Part shown: piece by piece, positions 43,966 through 54,924 of the stretch
Layout: each line of letters opens with the position of its first letter
Position numbering within the stretch: the stretch's first letter is position 1
NCBI GenBank assembly: GCA_902772585.1
Contig: CACYBB010000009.1
Span: 17,501 to 81,500 of the forward strand
Direction: 5' to 3'
Length of the DNA stretch: 64,000 bases
Origin: an uncultured Bacteroidales bacterium
GTDB taxonomy: Bacteria > Bacteroidota > Bacteroidia > Bacteroidales > Bacteroidaceae
Program-made: the position numbers and the translations under genes
The notes under the pieces: model-generated
The model's input: only the letters and a program-made list of their open reading frames with translations
What the model was told of the DNA's origin: nothing
The model's database searches: none

Positions 43966-46554
43966 CTAACGGCGCGAACGCTGAATCATAGTGCGCAACT
44001 TATTATTAAACTTCGTAGCCTGAAGGAGTTCCTCGATAGTCAGATGCATACGATACTGCCAGCGGTTATAGGCATCGCTAGGGGTATTGACACGTTCTTC
44101 GTCAGGATGCTTCGAACGCAATTCACTATCCATCGCCAACCAGTCTTGCAACTGCAGAATACAGAGCATAGAGGGACAATAGAGATGACGAGCGATGATT
44201 TCCTCAGCCAGGTGGGCAGGCAATTGTTCCGGCGCCCTACCCTCCTTTTGCAACATAGTGACGTAATAGCGCTGTCGACGCTCTGGCTGCTGTTGCCACC
44301 AGAGACGCAAGGGCGTCATATCGTGAGTTGCAATGGTACATACCGAACGGATGGGATTTGCCTCCAGATGAGTGTATTCAAACCCCTGCTGCTTGGGCAT
44401 CTGCTGGATTTCGAGTGTCAATATGCGCAACTGATCGAGAACGGGTTCCACACAGTCGGGCAACATACCCAAGTCTTCCGCACAGAACAGCATGCGTGAA
44501 TCACCCATCATTGCAGGCAGACGATGCAATGCCTGCTGTCCCCAGAAGAACGAGTGGCGCTGATAGAAGTAGTTATTATAGAGCCGCAGATAAGCATCGC
44601 GCTCTGTATCACTCAATGCCTCGAAGACTGACTCCTGTGTGGCACCGATGCGAGGGTGGTACATCTCTGTCTGATGTGGGTCTTCCAAAAAGAGTACATT
44701 GCTGGCCAATCGCATCAGTCCGTCGCGTATCCACAGGCTATTCTCGTCACGACGGTCAGCAAAGAGTGTGGCAATACGTCGTTGGGTAGCACATTGTTCA
44801 GCAAGGTCATAGAGGTTGTAAGCCTTGCGCACAAGGAAGTTATCACGCACATAGGCTGCATGGATACCAAACAAGCGATCAACGATTCTGTCATTGATAA
44901 ATGGCTTGGTAAACAGTTCTTTACGAAAGGTCAGCCCAAAGTATTCTATCTCGTCAACTGTCAGCGGCAATGCTGGCGAGAAATGGCCCAATACACCATC
45001 AACAGCCTCAGCAGGAATCTCCCAGATACGGAAGTATCCCAATATATGATCTATACGCAGAGCGTCAAAATACTGCGAGAGACGGCTGAGGCGCTTCCTC
45101 AACATACGAGGAAGGTTCTCGTTCCAATCATAGGTTGGGAAGCCCCAATTGTGACCATGTTGAGAGAAAGCGTCGGGCGGCGAACCTGCCTGTGCGTCAA
45201 GATGGAATAATTCTGGATGCTTACGTGTCTCTACACTATCGGAATTCACACCAATGGGCAGGTCACCTTTCAGTACTACCCCTTTCTCACGGGCATAGTC
45301 CGCTGCAGCTCGCAACTGCTGGTGTAACAAATACTGCACAAAATTCACATAATCGAGTGTTTCACCACGATATTCGGCATAGTCAGGAAGCCAGTCAGCA
45401 TTGACCTCACAGAAAGCCTTACATTCTTTAGTGGTCAACACATTCTTACCCTGCTCATCAAATAGTTCACGCAAATATTCTGACTTCACACGATCTACAG
45501 CCTCGTAGTCACTATAATGTAAGGCATTGAGTTCCTGACGACGTCGCATATACTGTGTCATTTTTTCCTTAGAACGTAGTGTTCCTGCAGCCTCCAAATC
45601 AACATAGTGCGGATGCAGCGCAAAAAAACTGACAATATTATAAGGGCACGAGTCAGACCACTGATGGTTTGTCGTAGTATCATTGACCGGTAACAACTGT
45701 ATAACTTTCATGCCCGTTGCTATTGCCCAATCAACGAAACGCTTCAAGTCACCAAAATCACCTACTCCATAGCTATGTTCACTACGCAGGGCAAAGACGG
45801 GCACACTGACACCTGCCAGTCGCCACGATGTCTCGCAAAGGCGCAAGGGCTCACCATAGAGCGCCAACACCTGACCATCAGCAAGTTCATCAGATATAAT
45901 GCGGTTGTCGCCTTCCTCCCATGCCACAAGGGCATGTGTCGTGGTATCCACCACCACATATTTATATTCGATGGGCATCAACCAGCCCAAGGCATCAACA
46001 GACAGTATCCACTCGCCATTCCCCACATAGTGCATTTGCTGATAGCGCGATGTGTTCCACGAACCGATGGCAGGATGACTGCCACAGACAGCCACAGCCT
46101 GGCCCTTCAGCAGTTGTGGTGCCGAAACTCGAAAAAGGACTGTACGTCGGAATAAAGGCACACGAGTAGCCTCAACCTTCTCGCCATGCGGTATATGCTG
46201 AGTAGTACGATAAGCATCACTATAAAGATGATAAGGCAATGGACGATCACGCCACTGGTCTGGGAAGATATAGTTCTGAGAGGCATCAAAATAATAAACT
46301 CTGGGCACCATATCCCACTCCTGTCGCAACACCTCTCCATCGCCATTCTCCACCTGATAGCGATAGCTGATGTGCGACAGCGGATGATGCCTGCTGACAA
46401 GCGCTGCCGTTTCCAGTGTCCAAAGCTGTCCATCCTCTGTCAGCATAACGAGGTCCTGCTGTCGCTGTGTACCATCTTGACTATGATAGCAGATGACTAC
46501 ATGCATGCTTTCACCCCATGCTGTATTATAGTTTATCGTGAATTTCAGTTTCAT
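43966..46554 (-). CDS. malQ: 4-alpha-glucanotransferase with N-terminal starch-binding domains
   Basis: 862 residues from ATG 46554; the upstream TTG lies in the -7 box. Two CBM20-like modules (about 1-115 and 125-230, e.g. VFRVSAPQLLKGQAVAVCG in part) precede the GH77 amylomaltase domain with VPVFALRSEHSYGVGDFGDL, ALRIDHILGYFRIWEIP and CAEDLGMLPDCV, which hold the catalytic Asp and Glu. It moves maltosyl units between glucans in glycogen or maltodextrin use. No signal peptide, so it is cytoplasmic. Confidence 0.94.
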   Translation of the reverse strand: MKLKFTINYNTAWGESMHVVICYHSQDGTQRQQDLVMLTEDGQLWTLETAALVSRHHPLSHISYRYQVENGDGEVLRQEWDMVPRVYYFDASQNYIFPDQWRDRPLPYHLYSDAYRTTQHIPHGEKVEATRVPLFRRTVLFRVSAPQLLKGQAVAVCGSHPAIGSWNTSRYQQMHYVGNGEWILSVDALGWLMPIEYKYVVVDTTTHALVAWEEGDNRIISDELADGQVLALYGEPLRLCETSWRLAGVSVPVFALRSEHSYGVGDFGDLKRFVDWAIATGMKVIQLLPVNDTTTNHQWSDSCPYNIVSFFALHPHYVDLEAAGTLRSKEKMTQYMRRRQELNALHYSDYEAVDRVKSEYLRELFDEQGKNVLTTKECKAFCEVNADWLPDYAEYRGETLDYVNFVQYLLHQQLRAAADYAREKGVVLKGDLPIGVNSDSVETRKHPELFHLDAQAGSPPDAFSQHGHNWGFPTYDWNENLPRMLRKRLSRLSQYFDALRIDHILGYFRIWEIPAEAVDGVLGHFSPALPLTVDEIEYFGLTFRKELFTKPFINDRIVDRLFGIHAAYVRDNFLVRKAYNLYDLAEQCATQRRIATLFADRRDENSLWIRDGLMRLASNVLFLEDPHQTEMYHPRIGATQESVFEALSDTERDAYLRLYNNYFYQRHSFFWGQQALHRLPAMMGDSRMLFCAEDLGMLPDCVEPVLDQLRILTLEIQQMPKQQGFEYTHLEANPIRSVCTIATHDMTPLRLWWQQQPERRQRYYVTMLQKEGRAPEQLPAHLAEEIIARHLYCPSMLCILQLQDWLAMDSELRSKHPDEERVNTPSDAYNRWQYRMHLTIEELLQATKFNNKLRTMIQRSRR

Positions 46555-46571
46555 GGTTTGCAAACTTTTCT

Positions 46572-46633
46572 GCAAAAGTACAAAATAATTATGAAATATG
46601 CACTATTTATTATGCATTATTTTGTACCTTTGC
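46572..46633. promoter_or_regulatory. symmetric divergent promoters of malQ and mltG
   Basis: Minus-strand TACTTTTG (46573-46580) and plus-strand TACCTTTG (46625-46632) sit at the two ends of an inverted repeat: GTACAAAATAAT (46578-46589) and ATTATTTTGTAC (46616-46627). Confidence 0.72.
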
Positions 46634-46654
46634 AGCGGAAAAATACCAAGAAAG

Positions 46655-47680
46655 ATGAAAAAGTTTGATACACGCACCTATTTATATATTGCCGCTGCAG
46701 GAATGATTATCATTCTCGCACTTGTAATTATCTATATGCTTACTCCCGTTTCCAAGGCCGAAACAACGCAATATGTTTATATCGACGATAACGACACCCA
46801 AGACTCAGTCATCGCCAAAGTAGGTGTTTTCAGTCACACCGCCGGCATGACAGGACTGGCCACCCTGATTCGCCATAGCAACTATAGCGAACACATCCGC
46901 ACAGGACGTTACGCCATTGAGCCCAACGAGGGCGCTTTTGTAGTATTTCGTCACCTGAAGCAGGGACGCCAGACCAGTATGATGCTCACCATCCCAGAGG
47001 TACGTACAATGGATCGTTTGGCTGCTATATTATCACGCAAGTTGATGCTCGACAGCGCCACCATAGCCACAGCACTCTACGACCAGGAGACATGCCAGAA
47101 GCTGGGCTACGACACTTGTACCATTGCGGCAATGTTTGTACCCAACAGCTACGACATCTACTGGAACGTTTCTATTGATAAATTCCTGCTGCGAATGCAA
47201 CGCGAACACGACCGTTTCTGGAAAGGTAATCGTGAACAGAAGGCTGCCCGTATGCAACTGACACCCACCGAGGTGTGTACACTAGCCAGCATCATCGACG
47301 AGGAGACAGCCAACAACGCTGAGAAGCCCATGATTGCAGGTATGTACCTGAATCGTCTGCACGAGCCCATGCCATTGCAGGCTGATCCAACCATTAAGTT
47401 TGCACTGAAACAGTTTGAGCTAAAGCGTATCTACAATAAGCTATTGGACGTAGAAAGTCCTTACAACACCTATCGCAATGAGGGATTGCCTCCTGGTCCT
47501 ATTAAGATTGCTTCCGTGAAGGGTATTGATGCTGTACTCAACTACGTACACCACGACTATCTCTACATGTGTGCCAAGGAAGACTTTTCGGGCACCCACA
47601 ACTTTGCACGTACCTATCAGGAACACCTGAAGAATGCTGCTCGCTATACTAAAGCGCTCAACGAAAGAGACATAAAATAA
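46655..47680 (+). CDS. mltG: endolytic murein transglycosylase MltG
   Basis: 341 residues from ATG 46655 (MKKFDTRTYLYIAAAG). One N-terminal membrane helix (LYIAAAGMIIILALVIIYML), then the YceG/MltG domain with MTIPEVRTMDRLAAILSRKL in part and the catalytic Glu in SIIDEETANNAEKP followed by MYLNRLHEPMPLQADPT and the NTYRNEGLPPGPI end. It cuts growing glycan strands at the inner membrane and sets their length. Confidence 0.93.
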   Translation: MKKFDTRTYLYIAAAGMIIILALVIIYMLTPVSKAETTQYVYIDDNDTQDSVIAKVGVFSHTAGMTGLATLIRHSNYSEHIRTGRYAIEPNEGAFVVFRHLKQGRQTSMMLTIPEVRTMDRLAAILSRKLMLDSATIATALYDQETCQKLGYDTCTIAAMFVPNSYDIYWNVSIDKFLLRMQREHDRFWKGNREQKAARMQLTPTEVCTLASIIDEETANNAEKPMIAGMYLNRLHEPMPLQADPTIKFALKQFELKRIYNKLLDVESPYNTYRNEGLPPGPIKIASVKGIDAVLNYVHHDYLYMCAKEDFSGTHNFARTYQEHLKNAARYTKALNERDIK

Positions 47681-47686
47681 AGAAAA

Positions 47687-47753
47687 TGTCCCCTACTTCA
47701 CAGTGGAGGACATCCTATCTCATTTAGGTATTAGTCTTTTTAAGGTAAAAAGA
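47687..47753 (+). terminator. two hairpins after mltG
   Basis: TGTCCCCTAC (47687-47696) pairs with GTGGAGGACA (47703-47712) with one mismatch. A second, A/T-rich hairpin TCTTTTTA/TAAAAAGA lies at 47735-47753. The rest of the gap to 47896 is A/T-rich with nothing recognised. Confidence 0.5.
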
Positions 47754-47896
47754 TTGTATTCAGGATAACGAGTGCAAATATAATTGATTTATATCAATCC
47801 TCCAAGCGTTTTTATAATTTTAACACTATAAAATTGAAAAAATCGAAAACAATTCACGGTCAACGGATAAATACTCACAGAAAATACACAAATTCT

Positions 47897-47928
47897 TTTG
47901 GTGTTTCCTCTGACATTTCGTACCTTTG
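47897..47928 (+). promoter_or_regulatory. promoter for glnS
   Basis: TTTG 47897-47900, 20-base spacer, TACCTTTG 47921-47928. Confidence 0.8.
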
Positions 47929-47955
47929 CACTCAAATTACACATTATTTATAAAT

Positions 47956-49716
47956 ATGGAAGAAAAAATCATCAATAATGGCGAGGAACGTAAAAGCCTC
48001 AGTTTTGTAGAACAGTTCGTAAAAGAAGACCTGGAAGCAGGTAAGAATGGCAGTCGGCTGCAGACCCGCTTTCCACCAGAGCCCAACGGATATATTCACA
48101 TCGGACACGCTAAGGCCATCTGCATGGACTTCGGTGTTGCAGAGGAGTTTAGTGGTGTTTGTAACCTACGTTTCGACGACACCAACCCCACAAAGGAGAA
48201 TACAGAGTATGTGGAGAACATCATGAGCGACATTCAGTGGCTGGGATTCAAGTGGGGAAACATCTACTACGCCTCAGACTACTTTGAGAAGTTATGGGAC
48301 TTTGCCACCTGGCTCATCAAAAAAGGACTAGCCTATGTTGATGAGCAGACCTCAGAGCAGATTGCCGAGCAAAAGGGAACGCCCACACAGCCAGGTACTG
48401 CCAGTCCATTCCGCGATCGTCCTATTGAGGAGAACCTGCGCTTGTTTGAGCAGATGAATACCCCAGAGGCTGTTGAGGGTTCAATGGTGCTGCGTGCCAA
48501 ACTGGATATGGCTAACCCCAACATGCACTTCCGCGACCCCATCATCTATCGTATCATTCAGATCCCACACCATCGCACAGGTACCAAGTGGCATGCTTAC
48601 CCAATGTATGACTTTGCCCACGGTCAGAGCGACTATTTCGAGGGTGTCACCCACTCCATCTGTACGTTGGAGTTCGTACCTCACCGTCCACTCTACGACA
48701 AATTCGTCGACCTGTTGCGTGAATATATCAAAGAGCAGAAGGCCAATGGTGCCGACCTCAGCGACTATAACCCTGACATCCTCGATGAGAAATACGACGG
48801 CACTCGTCAGATAGAGTTCAACCGCCTGAATCTCACCTATAACGTTATGTCGAAGCGTAAGTTGAAGGCACTGGTTGACGAGCATTTGGTCAACGGATGG
48901 GACGACCCCCGTATGCCAACTGTTTGTGGTATGCGTCGTCGCGGCTATTCGTCACAAAGCATACGCAATTTCATTGATAGCATTGGCTACACCAAGTTCG
49001 ATGCCCTCAACGACTATGCCCTATTGGAGGCTAGCGTACGTGACGACCTGAACAAGAAAGCCACCCGTGTCAGTGCTGTCATTGACCCCATCAAGCTGGT
49101 CATTACCAACTATCCAGAGGACAAGAGCGAGGAACTGACAGCCATCAACAATCCTGAGAACGAGGCAGAGGGCACGCATACTGTCACCTTCAGCCGTGAG
49201 TTGTGGATTGAGCGCGATGACTTCATGGAGGTTGCTGAGAAGAAGTTCCAGCGCCTAGCACCAGGCAAGGAGGTTCGCCTGAAGAACGCCTATATCATCA
49301 AGTGCGACGAGGAGCACCCCTGTGACAAGGACGCAGAGGGTAACATCACCACTGTTTATGCCACCTATGACCCAGAGACACGCAGCGGTATGCCAGGTGC
49401 AGACCGTAAAATCAAGGGTAAGACACTGCATTGGGTAGATTGTCGCACAGCCCTGCCTGCTGAAGTTCGTCTCTATGACCGTCTCTTTGCCATCGAGAAT
49501 CCTGCCGCTGACGAGCGCGATTTCCGCGAACTACTCAATCCGCAGTCTCTCGTGGTTCGCACCAACTGCTATGTCGAGCAGTACCTCAAGGAGAAGAAGG
49601 CTGGTGATTTCCTGCAGTTCCAGCGCATCGGCTACTTCACCATCGACCTCGACTCAACAGCCGACCACCTGGTGTTCAACAAGACCGTAGGTCTGAAGGA
49701 CTCGTGGAAGAAATAA
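47956..49716 (+). CDS. glnS: glutaminyl-tRNA synthetase
   Basis: 586 residues from ATG 47956. Class I synthetase motifs: HIGH-type PNGYIHIGHAKA and KMSKS-type VMSKRKLKALV. The FDDTNPTKE and HRTGTKWHAYPMYDFAHG blocks are specific for GlnRS. It charges tRNA-Gln directly. The TPR gene begins right after its stop codon, so the two are linked in translation. Confidence 0.96.
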   Translation: MEEKIINNGEERKSLSFVEQFVKEDLEAGKNGSRLQTRFPPEPNGYIHIGHAKAICMDFGVAEEFSGVCNLRFDDTNPTKENTEYVENIMSDIQWLGFKWGNIYYASDYFEKLWDFATWLIKKGLAYVDEQTSEQIAEQKGTPTQPGTASPFRDRPIEENLRLFEQMNTPEAVEGSMVLRAKLDMANPNMHFRDPIIYRIIQIPHHRTGTKWHAYPMYDFAHGQSDYFEGVTHSICTLEFVPHRPLYDKFVDLLREYIKEQKANGADLSDYNPDILDEKYDGTRQIEFNRLNLTYNVMSKRKLKALVDEHLVNGWDDPRMPTVCGMRRRGYSSQSIRNFIDSIGYTKFDALNDYALLEASVRDDLNKKATRVSAVIDPIKLVITNYPEDKSEELTAINNPENEAEGTHTVTFSRELWIERDDFMEVAEKKFQRLAPGKEVRLKNAYIIKCDEEHPCDKDAEGNITTVYATYDPETRSGMPGADRKIKGKTLHWVDCRTALPAEVRLYDRLFAIENPAADERDFRELLNPQSLVVRTNCYVEQYLKEKKAGDFLQFQRIGYFTIDLDSTADHLVFNKTVGLKDSWKK

Positions 49717-51144
49717 ATGCAATATAACGAAGAATATTTCAATTCAGAAGACTTCAAAGAGTTGCTCGACAGCTACGAGACAGCACTCCTGGCAGGAGAG
49801 CAACCCTTTATGGATGCCGACGACCTTGTCGACCTAGCCGATTACTATAATTATAACGGTGAGGGTGACAAGGCCGCCGAGGCTATAGACCATGCTTTAG
49901 ACTTATACCCCAACGCCACACTGCCCAACGTCTTCAAGGCCCGCGAGGCACTGATGATGGGCGATTTCGAGTTGGCCCACCACTATGCAGACTGTATTAG
50001 TGAGCACGATGACCCCGATTTCCATTACCTGACAGCGGAGATTATGATTGCCGAGGGAAGTATTGAGGAGGCAGACCGCTACCTGCGCCAGTATGCCAAG
50101 ACTGTCGACGAAGACGAGTGGGAAGACTTCATCAAGGACTGTGCCAACCTCTATGTCGACTATGGTGTCAACGACAAGGCTTACCAATGGATGATGCGCT
50201 CAAAGGGTGACGACAGTACCGACTTCAAGGAACTCATGGCTCGTACCCTCTTCGGATTGGGCAAATACAAAGATTCTGAGCGATTATTCAACGAGCTTAT
50301 AGACCGCGACCCCTACTCTTCTCACTACTGGAATGCACTGGCCTCGGCCCAATTCATGGACGAGGACTACAGCAATGCCATCACCAGTTCTGAATATGCT
50401 ATTGCCATCAATCCTAACGACCCTGACGGACTGGCCAGCAAGGCCAATGGGTTATTTCGACTGGGCAATTACGAAGAGGCACTGGAATACTTCCGTCGTT
50501 TGGAGAAGCTCATGCCCGATGACGACATCGTCCTACTTGACGAAGGTGTCTGTTTGGTCAACATGGGTCGTCACGAGGAAGCCATCAGTTACTTGGAGCA
50601 GGCGCTCAGCGTTACTGAAGAAGACTCAGAAGTATTGCCGCAGATATACTTGGAACTGGCTTTCTGCTATAGCAGCATGAAGCAACCTTCCAAAGCACTC
50701 GAGATGATTGATGCTGCGATGGAATTGCCTGGCGACACCACCGACCTGCAGGTCATCCGTGGACACATCCTCCTGGAAAACGGCATGCTGGAAGAAGCCG
50801 AAGAAACTTTCAAAGATGCTATCCGACAGTCAGACAATTCCCCATCAGTACTGCTGCGCATCATCGTGTCGCTCTATGACAATCGTTATATCAACAGCAG
50901 CTACGAGATGTTTAAGAAATTCTTCGAGGTTGTCAACACCTACACTCCTGATTTCAACAAGGGTCATGCCTATATGGCGCTATGCTGTCATGACCTGGGC
51001 AAGAACGATGAATTCATGGAGTATCTGCGCAAAAGCGTCGAAATCAATCCTCGCGAGGCTCACCTTGTATTGGGTTTTCTCTTCCCTGAAGGTATGGAGC
51101 CCAGCGAATACGTCAAATATATGGAACAACGTTTAAGAAAATGA
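49717..51144 (+). CDS. TPR-repeat protein
   Basis: 475 residues built almost entirely of tetratricopeptide-like helical pairs (for example NAITSSEYAIAINPNDPDGLA, in part, and EEALEYFRRLEKLMPDDD). No signal peptide. TPR proteins act as binding scaffolds; the partner is not visible. The ATG starts directly after the glnS TAA, and the stop overlaps the DedA ATG by four bases. Confidence 0.88.
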   Translation: MQYNEEYFNSEDFKELLDSYETALLAGEQPFMDADDLVDLADYYNYNGEGDKAAEAIDHALDLYPNATLPNVFKAREALMMGDFELAHHYADCISEHDDPDFHYLTAEIMIAEGSIEEADRYLRQYAKTVDEDEWEDFIKDCANLYVDYGVNDKAYQWMMRSKGDDSTDFKELMARTLFGLGKYKDSERLFNELIDRDPYSSHYWNALASAQFMDEDYSNAITSSEYAIAINPNDPDGLASKANGLFRLGNYEEALEYFRRLEKLMPDDDIVLLDEGVCLVNMGRHEEAISYLEQALSVTEEDSEVLPQIYLELAFCYSSMKQPSKALEMIDAAMELPGDTTDLQVIRGHILLENGMLEEAEETFKDAIRQSDNSPSVLLRIIVSLYDNRYINSSYEMFKKFFEVVNTYTPDFNKGHAYMALCCHDLGKNDEFMEYLRKSVEINPREAHLVLGFLFPEGMEPSEYVKYMEQRLRK

Positions 51145-51773
51145 ATTTTATAACCTCCCTTTTAGGAAATCTGAATTACGGCACTATTCTGTTTCTGATG
51201 CTCCTCGAGAGTACTGTCGTGCCCGTACCCTCTGAGTTTGTCGTTACCCCTGCAGCCTATCATGCTGCCAGCGGACAACTCGACGTGTGGCTCGTCATCC
51301 TCTTTGCCACTATTGGTGCAGACCTCGGCGCTTCCATCAACTACTTCGTAGCCCTCTACGTCGGACGTCCCGTTATCTATAAGTTTGCTAACAGCAAGTG
51401 GGGCAAGATGTGCCTGTTGAATCAGGAAAAAGTCGAGAAGTCGGAGCGTTACTTCGACGACCACGGCATTGTCGCTACGCTGACAGGGCGACTCATCCCT
51501 GGCATCCGTCACCTTATTTCGATACCTGCCGGACTGGCACGCATGCACTACGGCAAGTTCCTGCTCTACACCACCATTGGTGCAGGTTGCTGGCACGCCA
51601 TCCTTGCTGGACTGGGTTGGTATCTGCATACCATCGTCCCTGAAGAACAGCTCAACGACAAGATTGAAGAGTATGCCGAATACATCAAGATAGCCATCGT
51701 CGCACTGGTTGTCATCGCTATCGTGTGGTTTGTCGTCAAACAACTGATGAAGAAAAAGACGGAAGAAAATTAG
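51141..51773 (+). CDS. DedA family membrane protein
   Basis: 210 residues with about four or five helices. Marks of the family: ESTVVPVPSEFV near the N-terminus and the GRLIPGIRHLISIPAGLARM motif in the middle (shown as GRLIPGIRHLISIPAG). DedA/SNARE-associated proteins act in lipid carrier recycling and proton-motive-force-linked envelope upkeep. Ends with a Lys-rich cytoplasmic tail. Confidence 0.92.
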   Translation: MNFITSLLGNLNYGTILFLMLLESTVVPVPSEFVVTPAAYHAASGQLDVWLVILFATIGADLGASINYFVALYVGRPVIYKFANSKWGKMCLLNQEKVEKSERYFDDHGIVATLTGRLIPGIRHLISIPAGLARMHYGKFLLYTTIGAGCWHAILAGLGWYLHTIVPEEQLNDKIEEYAEYIKIAIVALVVIAIVWFVVKQLMKKKTEEN

Positions 51774-51793
51774 TATATTTCAAAATTATTCTA

Positions 51794-51801
51794 TATCTTT
51801 G
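51794..51801 (+). promoter_or_regulatory. -7 box for manC-gmd-fcl
   Basis: TATCTTTG 29 bases before the manC ATG; it lies just after the dedA stop. Confidence 0.7.
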
Positions 51802-51829
51802 CAGGATAAACAGCTTAGTAACTAACATT

Positions 51830-52900
51830 ATGGCAAGAATCAACAATCACTTGGTCATTATGGCAGGCGGCGTAGGAAGCCGTTTCTGGCCTATGAGTAC
51901 GGCTGAGAAGCCCAAACAGTTTATCGATGTGCTGGGCATCGGCAAGTCACTGTTGCAGCTCACCGTAGAGCGCTTTGCAGGCATCGTAGATGCGGAGAAC
52001 GTATGGGTAGTCACCAACAAGAACTATGCAGCCACCGTTGCTGAACAGTTGCCCGACATGCCCAAGGACCATATCCTCTGTGAGCCCTGTCGTCGCAATA
52101 CAGCACCTTGCATCGCCTATGTGTCGTGGCGCATCAAGTCTCGCGACCCCAAGGCCAATATCGTGGTGTCACCCAGTGACCATGTGGTGATGAATATTGA
52201 GGAATTCCGTCGCATCATCACGGCTTGCATGAAGTTTACCAGTGACAGCGATGCCATCGTTACACTGGGTATGAAACCTACACGTCCTGAGACGGGATAT
52301 GGATATATCGAGGCTAACCTCTCAGCCAATTCCCTGCGCAACAAGGGCATCTTCCGCGTAGACTCCTTCCGTGAGAAGCCCGATTTGGAGACGGCTTTGC
52401 GCTATATTCAGAAGAACAACTACTTCTGGAATGCAGGCATCTTCATCTGGAACGTGTCCACCATCGTCAATGCCTTCCGTATCTACCAGCCAGCCATGTC
52501 GAAGATTTTCGAGGGACTGCTTCCCATCTATGGCACGCCTCAAGAGCAGGAGAAGATTGACCAACTGTTCCCAGAGTGCGAGAACATCAGCGTTGACTAT
52601 GCCATTATGGAGAAGGCGGAGGAGATCTTCGTCTGTCCTGCCGATTTCGGATGGAGTGACCTGGGCACATGGGGTTCCCTGCAACAGCAGTCGAAGAAAG
52701 ACCTCTACGGCAATGCCTGCATCGGACAGGAGATATCACTCTTCGAGACCTCCAACTGCATCGTGCATACCACGCAAGAGAAGAAAGTGGTCATCCAGGG
52801 TCTCGACGGATACATCGTTGCAGAAAATGACGACACCTTACTCATCTGCAAGCTATCCGAAGAACAGCGTATTAAACAATTTAGCGGACAAGACAAATGA
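51830..52900 (+). CDS. manC: mannose-1-phosphate guanylyltransferase
   Basis: 356 residues from ATG 51830; a longer frame would run back through the promoter into dedA. Nucleotidyltransferase signature [14 protein letters not shown] and [10 protein letters not shown], with NAGIFIWN and [10 protein letters not shown]. It lacks the isomerase domain of the long bifunctional form. Makes GDP-mannose from mannose-1-phosphate and GTP. Its stop overlaps gmd by four bases. Confidence 0.94.
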   Translation: MARINNHLVIMAGGVGSRFWPMSTAEKPKQFIDVLGIGKSLLQLTVERFAGIVDAENVWVVTNKNYAATVAEQLPDMPKDHILCEPCRRNTAPCIAYVSWRIKSRDPKANIVVSPSDHVVMNIEEFRRIITACMKFTSDSDAIVTLGMKPTRPETGYGYIEANLSANSLRNKGIFRVDSFREKPDLETALRYIQKNNYFWNAGIFIWNVSTIVNAFRIYQPAMSKIFEGLLPIYGTPQEQEKIDQLFPECENISVDYAIMEKAEEIFVCPADFGWSDLGTWGSLQQQSKKDLYGNACIGQEISLFETSNCIVHTTQEKKVVIQGLDGYIVAENDDTLLICKLSEEQRIKQFSGQDK

Positions 52901-53991
52901 AGAAAGTCGCTTTGATTACCGGTATCACGGGTCAGGACGGTTCCTATCTGGCCGAGTTCTTGATTGAAAAAGGCTATGAGGTGCACGGACTGCTGCGCCG
53001 TAGCTCGTCATTCAACACCGGACGTATAGAACACCTCTATCTCGACGAGTGGGTACGCGACATGAAGAAAGCCCGTCTGGTCAACCTGCATTGGGCTGAT
53101 ATGACCGACTCCTCGTCACTCATCCGCGTCATTGGCGAGGTGAAACCTACAGAGATTTATAATCTGGCTGCTCAGAGCCACGTAAAGGTATCGTTCGACG
53201 TGCCCGAATATACAGCAGATGTAGATGCTGATGGCGTATTGCGCCTGTTGGAGGCTGTACGTATCTGCGGACTCGACAAGACATGTCGTATCTATCAGGC
53301 ATCGACCTCTGAGCTCTATGGTAAGGTACAAGAGGTGCCACAAAGCGAGACCACTCCTTTCTATCCCCGTTCACCCTATGCCGTTGCCAAGCTCTATGGT
53401 TTCTGGATTATGAAGAACTATCGTGAGTCGTATGGCATGTTCTGCTGTAATGGTATTTTGTTCAACCACGAGAGTGAACGTCGTGGTGAGAACTTCGTAA
53501 CACGTAAGATTACGTTGGCTGCCGCCCGCATTGCCCAAGGTTATCAGGACAAGCTCTACTTAGGTAACCTGAACTCCCTGCGCGACTGGGGTTATGCCAA
53601 GGACTATATCGAGTGTATGTGGCTCATCCTGCAGCAGCCCGAGCCTGATGATTTCGTCATTGCCACTGGCGAATACCATACTGTTCGCGAGTTTACCACG
53701 CTTGCCTTCAAGGAGGTAGGCATCGAACTGGAATGGCGTGGCGATGGAGTTGACGAGAAAGGTTACGATAAAGCGACAGGCAAGGCATTGGTCGAGGTTG
53801 ATCCCAAATACTTCCGTCCTGCTGAAGTGGACCAGTTGTTGGGTAATCCTGCTAAGGCAAAGGCCAAATTGGGTTGGAACCCGCAGAAGACTTCGTTCCC
53901 TGAGCTTGTCAAAATCATGGTGAAGCACGATATGAAGTTCGTGAAGAAGCTGTTTTTAAAGGCGCAAATGGACAAAGAAGATGAAGCTTGA
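52897..53991 (+). CDS. gmd: GDP-mannose 4,6-dehydratase
   Basis: 364 residues; short-chain dehydrogenase with the NADP site [14 protein letters not shown], catalytic STSELYGKV and YxxxK in YAVAKLYG, and the family segment [18 protein letters not shown]. Converts GDP-mannose to GDP-4-keto-6-deoxymannose. Overlaps fcl by 11 bases. Confidence 0.96.
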   Translation: MKKVALITGITGQDGSYLAEFLIEKGYEVHGLLRRSSSFNTGRIEHLYLDEWVRDMKKARLVNLHWADMTDSSSLIRVIGEVKPTEIYNLAAQSHVKVSFDVPEYTADVDADGVLRLLEAVRICGLDKTCRIYQASTSELYGKVQEVPQSETTPFYPRSPYAVAKLYGFWIMKNYRESYGMFCCNGILFNHESERRGENFVTRKITLAAARIAQGYQDKLYLGNLNSLRDWGYAKDYIECMWLILQQPEPDDFVIATGEYHTVREFTTLAFKEVGIELEWRGDGVDEKGYDKATGKALVEVDPKYFRPAEVDQLLGNPAKAKAKLGWNPQKTSFPELVKIMVKHDMKFVKKLFLKAQMDKEDEA

Positions 53992-54922
53992 TTCAAAGAT
54001 ATATGTCGCAGGCCATCGTGGCATGGTAGGTAGCGCCATTGTGCGTGAACTACATCGCCAGGGCTATACTAATATTATTACGCGCACGCATAAGGAACTG
54101 GACCTGACCCGTCAGGAGGCTGTCGAGGCCTTCTTTGCTCAGGAAAAGCCCGAATACGTATTCCTCGCTGCAGCGAAGGTTGGTGGCATCATTGCCAACC
54201 AGAGTGCGCTGGCCGACTTCATGTACGACAACATGATACTGGAGATGAATGTCATCCATGCTGCTTGGAAGAACGGTTGTAAGAAACTGGAGTTCCTGGG
54301 CAGCAGCTGCATCTATCCACGAATGGCCCCACAGCCTATGCCTGAGAGTTGTCTGCTGACCAGCGAACTGGAGAAGACCAACGAGGCTTATGCATTGGCA
54401 AAAATCAGTGGACTGAAATACTGCGAGTTCCTGAATCGCCAGTATGGCACAGACTATATCTCCGTCATGCCTACCAACCTCTATGGTCCTAACGACAACT
54501 ACCATCCTGAGCACAGCCACGTGCTGCCAGCCCTCATCCGTCGTTTCCACGAAGCAAAGGAAGCTGGTCTGGAGAGTGTTACCTGCTGGGGCGATGGCTC
54601 ACCCTTGCGTGAGTTCCTGTATGTTGATGACCTCGCCAACCTCTGCGTGTTCCTGATGAACAACTACTCAGGCAACGAGACAGTGAATGCTGGCACAGGT
54701 AAAGAGCTGACCATCAAGGCATTGACAGAACTTGTCGCTAAAGTCGTTGGCTATCAGGGACGCATCGAATGGGACACCACACGTCCTAATGGCACCCCTC
54801 GCAAACTCCTCGACGTCAGCAAGGCTGCCAAGCTCGGCTGGACCTACAAGACCGAACTCGAAGACGGCATCCGACTGGCCTACGACGATTTCCTGAATAA
54901 CCCCATGCGAGCCGAACGTTAA
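53981..54922 (+). CDS. fcl: GDP-L-fucose synthase
   Basis: 313 residues; epimerase-reductase with NADP site [29 protein letters not shown] and catalytic [13 protein letters not shown]. It finishes GDP-L-fucose, the donor for fucosylated capsule, O-glycan or LPS. No fucosyltransferase and no phosphomannomutase gene is in the window. A conserved hairpin element follows the stop. Confidence 0.96.
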   Translation: MKLDSKIYVAGHRGMVGSAIVRELHRQGYTNIITRTHKELDLTRQEAVEAFFAQEKPEYVFLAAAKVGGIIANQSALADFMYDNMILEMNVIHAAWKNGCKKLEFLGSSCIYPRMAPQPMPESCLLTSELEKTNEAYALAKISGLKYCEFLNRQYGTDYISVMPTNLYGPNDNYHPEHSHVLPALIRRFHEAKEAGLESVTCWGDGSPLREFLYVDDLANLCVFLMNNYSGNETVNAGTGKELTIKALTELVAKVVGYQGRIEWDTTRPNGTPRKLLDVSKAAKLGWTYKTELEDGIRLAYDDFLNNPMRAER

Positions 54923-54924
54923 TT

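Noticed and set aside
47760-47896. tRNA or small RNA gene before glnS
   Set aside because: A/T-rich without a cloverleaf or a clear promoter-terminator pair of its own.
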